From NCBI GenBank assembly GCA_900314985.1, contig OMXL01000037.1:1-34830 (forward strand): a stretch of 34,830 nt of DNA. The letters run 5' to 3'. A program made the translations under genes and the position numbers. Shown here piece after piece: positions 31,838 to 34,830 of the stretch (the stretch's first letter is position 1; every line of letters starts with the position of its first letter). The notes beneath the pieces were generated by a model, which searched no databases, was not told the origin of the DNA, and saw nothing but the letters and a program-made list of their open reading frames with translations. The stretch is from an uncultured Prevotellaceae bacterium (GTDB taxonomy: Bacteria; Bacteroidota; Bacteroidia; Bacteroidales; Bacteroidaceae).

Positions 31838-32834
31838 TAACGATACCGACCGTTCATACATGTTGGAGAAAACCGAAGAGAACCATCCGGGTGTTGGTCA
31901 GGCGGCAATAGAAAAAGACTGGTGGGTTAGTATCACATTAAAGGCACTATTCCAGACGGATTGTGCAGAAAGCTTGATATTCAAAGGCGGTACCAGTCTT
32001 AGCAAAGGCTGGGGATTGATAGAAAGGTTTTCTGAAGATATTGACCTGGCTATCAGTCATTCTTTCTTTGGCGTCAATAAGTCCAACAAGAGTCAACGCG
32101 ATAAGCTGCGCAAGTTGTCGAGAGCCTATATCCAAAGCACTTTGTCAGGTCAACTTGATGAACGTTTAAAGGCCATGGGTATCACAGGCTACCAGATAGA
32201 GAACATCACTCATGTAGAAAACAGGGAAGGTGAACTTGTTCCTATTGATAGCGACAAAGATCCAACCGTCATCGTGCTTCACTACGACAGTCTTCTCACT
32301 CGGAAGATTGACTACATCCCGCCCAGGGTGAAGATTGAGATAAGCTGTCTCTCTATGGACGAGCCAGTTGAGGAGCGTGAAATACGTTCACTTATATGCG
32401 GGACATTCCCTGATGATGATACAGATGCTGTATGCCGAATCAAAACTGTAGTGCCTACTCGTACTTTCTTGGAGAAGATATTCTTGTTGGCAGAGGAATT
32501 TCAGAAGGACAAGCCTCGAAGTGTCAGGATGTCCCGCCATCTCTATGACCTTGAGCGTCTTATGGATTCTGAGTTTGGTAAGTCTGCATTAGCGGACAAA
32601 ACTTTATATGATGCCATCATTGAACATCGAAAAGCCTACTATGCGCTAAGATATGTGGACTACTCATTGCATCACCCAGACACCATTAACATTCTGCCAC
32701 CAGAGAACGTGCAGGATGACTGGCGACAGGATTATTCCAATATGCAGCGATACTTCATTTATGGAAGGTCATTGGATTTTGATCATCTAATGCAGCGGAT
32801 TCAGGAATTACAACAGAGATTACGAAACATGTAG
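31812..32834 (+). CDS. AbiEii-type nucleotidyltransferase toxin
   Basis: A 340-residue protein of the AbiEii/AbiGii toxin family. It has the nucleotidyltransferase signature GGTSLSK (59-65) and SEDIDLA (74-80, metal-binding Asp76 and Asp78), followed by PPRVKIEISC (likely third acidic residue) and FLEKIFLL. Family members transfer nucleotides to target molecules, causing growth arrest during phage attack or element loss. The ATG at 31812 lies inside the antitoxin gene and could give 26-base overlap coupling. All motifs are present, so it is probably active. Confidence 0.9.
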   Translation: MKQTLWINNNDTDRSYMLEKTEENHPGVGQAAIEKDWWVSITLKALFQTDCAESLIFKGGTSLSKGWGLIERFSEDIDLAISHSFFGVNKSNKSQRDKLRKLSRAYIQSTLSGQLDERLKAMGITGYQIENITHVENREGELVPIDSDKDPTVIVLHYDSLLTRKIDYIPPRVKIEISCLSMDEPVEEREIRSLICGTFPDDDTDAVCRIKTVVPTRTFLEKIFLLAEEFQKDKPRSVRMSRHLYDLERLMDSEFGKSALADKTLYDAIIEHRKAYYALRYVDYSLHHPDTINILPPENVQDDWRQDYSNMQRYFIYGRSLDFDHLMQRIQELQQRLRNM

Positions 32835-32869
32835 ACGTGTCGAGACAAGATAATACAAATCCACAAAAT

Positions 32870-32892
32870 GTGGGAAATATTGCAAAAATTTC
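32870..32892. repeat. 23-bp direct repeat, copy 2
   Basis: It is identical to 31185-31207 and lies 36 bases after the toxin stop and 31 bases before the next gene. No TAnnTTTG box is evident beside it. It either subjects the next gene to the same regulator or marks the end of a mobile cassette. Confidence 0.8.
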
Positions 32893-32923
32893 GTAGATAT
32901 TATTAATTACAGGATAACACATT

Positions 32924-33898
32924 ATGACAATAGGAACACCCTTATGGGATGACTTTGTAAAAAAACTGAAGGAGGTAAAGACTACTGTTGAGGATATGGG
33001 CTTTATGCCGAAGTATGTCCCCAATGAATCTGATTATGAATCCATGTCTGCAGTAGAGAGGGAAATGACTGAAAGGATGTTTCGTGATTACTATTGCTGC
33101 TACGCTAAGATGTCAACAGAAATCGTGCATAACAATATGATTGTTGTGGTTGACAAGGTAAATGAAGAGGTTCGCAATCTCTACTATAACAATTTTGTGA
33201 ATCTTGACCTGATTCTTAATAAGATTGGTGACGACTTTCTGAAATATACCATCAACATGTCTGAGTTATGCAATATCAAGAAGATAAAGGCCACCTATTT
33301 GGACTTGCTTGTGAAATATGGTATCACCCATCCAAGTAATGCCGAGAGATACGAAGAATTTCTCTGTCGTATAGGACTTGAATACATTTATTGCGTCAAT
33401 CTTCTAACAGACTCGTTTGACAGCCGTGTATTCAATGAAGCTCAGAAGAAAGAAATCAAACGTAGAATCCTCTACAGCGCAGATCTCTTAATGGATGAAT
33501 TTGGCAAGATGCCGACAGTTATTGACCTTGAAAACGATTTCAAGGAGAAAGTGGAATCACTGCGAAATGAGATAGGCAGTTATCATCTTCCAAAAGATTT
33601 TGCAGAGCATTTTACAGCGCCGTTTAGAGGTATTGGTACTGGTAACATCGATTACTACAAGCAACTTGAAGATAGTTTGACTGATAGGGCCAAGAAAAGA
33701 AGCGTTTTGGAATATGCCAAGATAGCCCACCTTATATATAATAGTGATAAGATGTCGAGACTGAAGCCCAATTCTTTTACAAACTGGTACAAATATTTCT
33801 GCCAGATTGTGGGCTGTGAGCATAATCCTGATTACAAACCAGCAAAGTTAAAAGACACAAAAGGGCTTGAAAAAGAGTTCTATTACTTGACAAAGTGA
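32924..33898 (+). CDS. Unrecognised 324-residue protein downstream of the AbiE pair
   Basis: I do not recognise a family. The protein is soluble, mostly helical and acidic/basic mixed: a start WDDFVKKLKEVKTTVEDMGF, a helical middle with DDFLKYTINMSELCN and YGITHPSNAERYEEFLCRIG, and a C-terminus FTNWYKYFCQIVGCEHNPDY followed by a Lys-rich tail. No signal peptide or membrane helix is seen. The C-terminal pattern recalls hypothetical proteins carried on Bacteroidetes integrative elements, but that is an impression only. It is linked to the toxin-antitoxin operon by a perfect copy of the 23-bp repeat just upstream. It may be a third partner or independent cargo. Confidence 0.75.
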   Translation: MTIGTPLWDDFVKKLKEVKTTVEDMGFMPKYVPNESDYESMSAVEREMTERMFRDYYCCYAKMSTEIVHNNMIVVVDKVNEEVRNLYYNNFVNLDLILNKIGDDFLKYTINMSELCNIKKIKATYLDLLVKYGITHPSNAERYEEFLCRIGLEYIYCVNLLTDSFDSRVFNEAQKKEIKRRILYSADLLMDEFGKMPTVIDLENDFKEKVESLRNEIGSYHLPKDFAEHFTAPFRGIGTGNIDYYKQLEDSLTDRAKKRSVLEYAKIAHLIYNSDKMSRLKPNSFTNWYKYFCQIVGCEHNPDYKPAKLKDTKGLEKEFYYLTK

Positions 33899-33947
33899 TG
33901 TTTTGACGGGAATCTATCCCCTCATCTTCCCCAGACCATTTCCCCTG

Positions 33948-33990
33948 CCACGTTCGCAATATGTTGATAACCAATATATTGCGAACGTGG
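33948..33990. repeat. Long perfect hairpin upstream of the replication module
   Basis: CCACGTTCGCAATAT (33948-33962) pairs exactly with 33976-33990, and the pairing continues inward through GTTG/CAAT to a five-base loop ATAAC, giving about 19 bp. Short TTTCCCCT-type repeats flank it on both sides. It follows the unknown gene and precedes the promoter of the HTH gene; terminator, transfer origin or replication site are all possible. Confidence 0.8.
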
Positions 33991-34027
33991 CTCGTTTCCC
34001 CTTTTTATTTCTCTGAATTTATTGGGA

Positions 34028-34035
34028 TAATTTTG
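34028..34035 (+). promoter_or_regulatory. -7 box for the HTH/replication genes
   Basis: TAATTTTG followed by CAGCA, 27 bases before ATG 34063. The start site near 34042 gives a leader of about 20 bases. Confidence 0.5.
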
Positions 34036-34062
34036 CAGCACAAAAATTAATTTCAATAAATT

Positions 34063-34359
34063 ATGGAAAATATAGTAGTATTAAATGAAGAGCAGTTCGA
34101 GGACATTATCTACAGAACTGTTAGCCGATGCCTCAATGAGAAGAACATCGGTAACTTCGGGGAGAAACCCGAAGATGAGGGGTTTTATACACGTGATGAA
34201 CTATGTGATCTTCTGCACATTGCTTATCCTACTCTTTGGAGAATTGAGCAGTCTGGCATTTTGAAATGTCAGAAGGTAGGACGCAAGAACCTATACTCAA
34301 AGCAGGAAGTCAACATACTTATCAAGTCTGGGAAGTTGGCAAAGTATGGTCATCGATAG
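34063..34359 (+). CDS. Helix-turn-helix (excisionase/HTH_17-like) protein
   Basis: A 98-residue protein. The first 35 residues are an acidic N-terminal extension (LNEEQFEDIIYRTVSRCL); the rest is the excisionase-type HTH: YTRDELCDLLHIAYPTLWRI, then QSGILKCQKVGRKNLYS with a wing and EVNILIKSGKLAKY. It is clearly related to the 61-residue HTH protein at 486-671. Its stop is three bases before the next start, so the two genes are coupled. Probable role: recombination directionality or control of element replication. Confidence 0.82.
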   Translation: MENIVVLNEEQFEDIIYRTVSRCLNEKNIGNFGEKPEDEGFYTRDELCDLLHIAYPTLWRIEQSGILKCQKVGRKNLYSKQEVNILIKSGKLAKYGHR

Positions 34360-34362
34360 TAA

Positions 34363-34830
34363 ATGTGTAAGGCTATGGGTATCTATGACTACATGAACCA
34401 TTTCTGGTTTGAGAATGAGAATGATCCATGCTCTCTGAGTGAGGGGCTGGTGGCACGGCTGAACACTTCAAAGCAGAACGTAATGAAGGCAAGGGAAGGA
34501 CTAAAAAAGAGAGGGCTGATTGACTATTCCAAAGGAGAAGGCAAAGGTAAGCCGGCTTTGTACACGCTCAATCTTTCGGATGAGCAGCCGTTACAGTTGC
34601 CCCAACCGCTGACCCAACCTTTGACTGGATCGTTGGCTTTTAAGTTGCCCCAACCGCTGCCCCATTCCAATATTAAAGAAGACAATAATCAAAAAGAAGG
34701 GAAAGAAGAAAAGCATTCTCCCTCGTCCAACTCAAAAGTTGTGTTGACTCTTTCAGAGCTAATGGAAAAATTGTTGAATGACAATTCTTGGCTCCTTGGA
34801 TTATCTGAACGACTGGCCAAGAATAAGATT
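34363..34830 (+). CDS. Probable replication-initiation (winged-helix) protein of the element, N-terminal part
   Basis: The frame is open for 156 codons to the window edge, so the protein is incomplete. The N-terminus (MGIYDYMNHFWFENENDPCS, LSEGLVARLNTSKQNVMKAR, EGLKKRGLIDYSKGEG) is a winged-helix domain like the replisome organiser or DnaD-like proteins of Bacteroidetes elements. It is followed by a Pro/Leu repeat (LPQPLTQPLT, LPQPLP) and a Lys/Glu-rich linker. I infer a role in element replication from the fold and the HTH neighbour. ATG 34363 is used, with ATG 34375 also possible. Confidence 0.65.
   Translation, partial: MCKAMGIYDYMNHFWFENENDPCSLSEGLVARLNTSKQNVMKAREGLKKRGLIDYSKGEGKGKPALYTLNLSDEQPLQLPQPLTQPLTGSLAFKLPQPLPHSNIKEDNNQKEGKEEKHSPSSNSKVVLTLSELMEKLLNDNSWLLGLSERLAKNKI

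Larger units (their letters stand above)
29425..34830. mobile_element. Left end of a second tRNA-targeted integrative element
   Basis: From the tRNA 3' end copy at 29425 to the window edge the genes are a tyrosine recombinase, an AbiE-type toxin-antitoxin pair, an unknown protein, an excisionase-like HTH protein and a probable replication protein. This is the content of a Bacteroidetes integrative or mobilisable element. The recombinase is next to the junction, as in the first element. If the tRNA reading is right, the intact tRNA-Lys should lie to the right, beyond the window. The segment is more A+T-rich than the core. Confidence 0.8.

Noticed and set aside
1-34830. CRISPR array
   Set aside because: No regularly spaced identical repeats of 24-40 bp were seen; the tandem repeats present are 7, 11 or 21 bp without spacers.

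Overview
The window looks like a Bacteroidales chromosome, most likely Prevotellaceae. The main evidence is a complete type IX secretion (T9SS) core in the order porP/sprF-gldK-gldL-gldM-gldN, together with an S46 dipeptidyl-peptidase, LruC-type surface lipoproteins, a PorT-like barrel, a SpmA-SpmB fusion, and repeated Bacteroidetes-type promoters (-33 TTTG, about 20 bases, -7 TAnnTTTG). All assignments come from reading the sequence; no database search was run.

Layout. (1) Bases 1-5611 are the end of an integrative element. It carries a truncated DUF3987-type protein, a small excisionase-like HTH protein, an AraC-type regulator, an AlbA_2/ATPase-type protein and a tyrosine recombinase. It ends at a 46-bp fragment of a tRNA(CAT) gene, which marks the attachment site. 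(2) Bases 5612-29303 are core chromosome. From left to right they hold a PorT-like barrel, the T9SS operon (minus strand), two divergent LruC-domain lipoprotein paralogues sharing a 147-bp promoter region, a SpmA-SpmB fusion and a DEAD-box RNA helicase (plus strand), a small lipoprotein, and a tightly packed minus-strand run: alpha/beta hydrolase, polysaccharide flippase, CotH-kinase surface protein, DPP7-type peptidase. (3) Bases 29304-29444 hold two 20-bp copies of a tRNA 3' end (probably tRNA-Lys), each with its own terminator; a cluster of palindromes lies between them. (4) From 29425 to the window end is a second integrative element: a recombinase, an AbiE-type toxin-antitoxin pair, an unrecognised 324-residue protein linked to that pair by a 23-bp repeat, a second excisionase-like HTH gene, and the start of a probable replication-initiation protein. 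The two elements face away from the core, so each recombinase lies next to its chromosomal junction.

How the genes fit together. GldK/L/M/N and PorP form the T9SS motor and outer-membrane ring. The CotH protein, with a C-terminal sorting-like tail, is a plausible T9SS cargo encoded nearby; the LruC lipoproteins and DPP7 are envelope proteins of the same cell-surface economy. The most unusual signals are heptanucleotide repeat arrays at the T9SS operon junctions (one array forms the signal-peptide core of gldN), 11-bp tandem repeats beside both recombinases, the 23-bp repeat around the AbiE module, the tandem tRNA ends with palindromes, and a REP-like palindrome read in frame inside the DEAD-box helicase.
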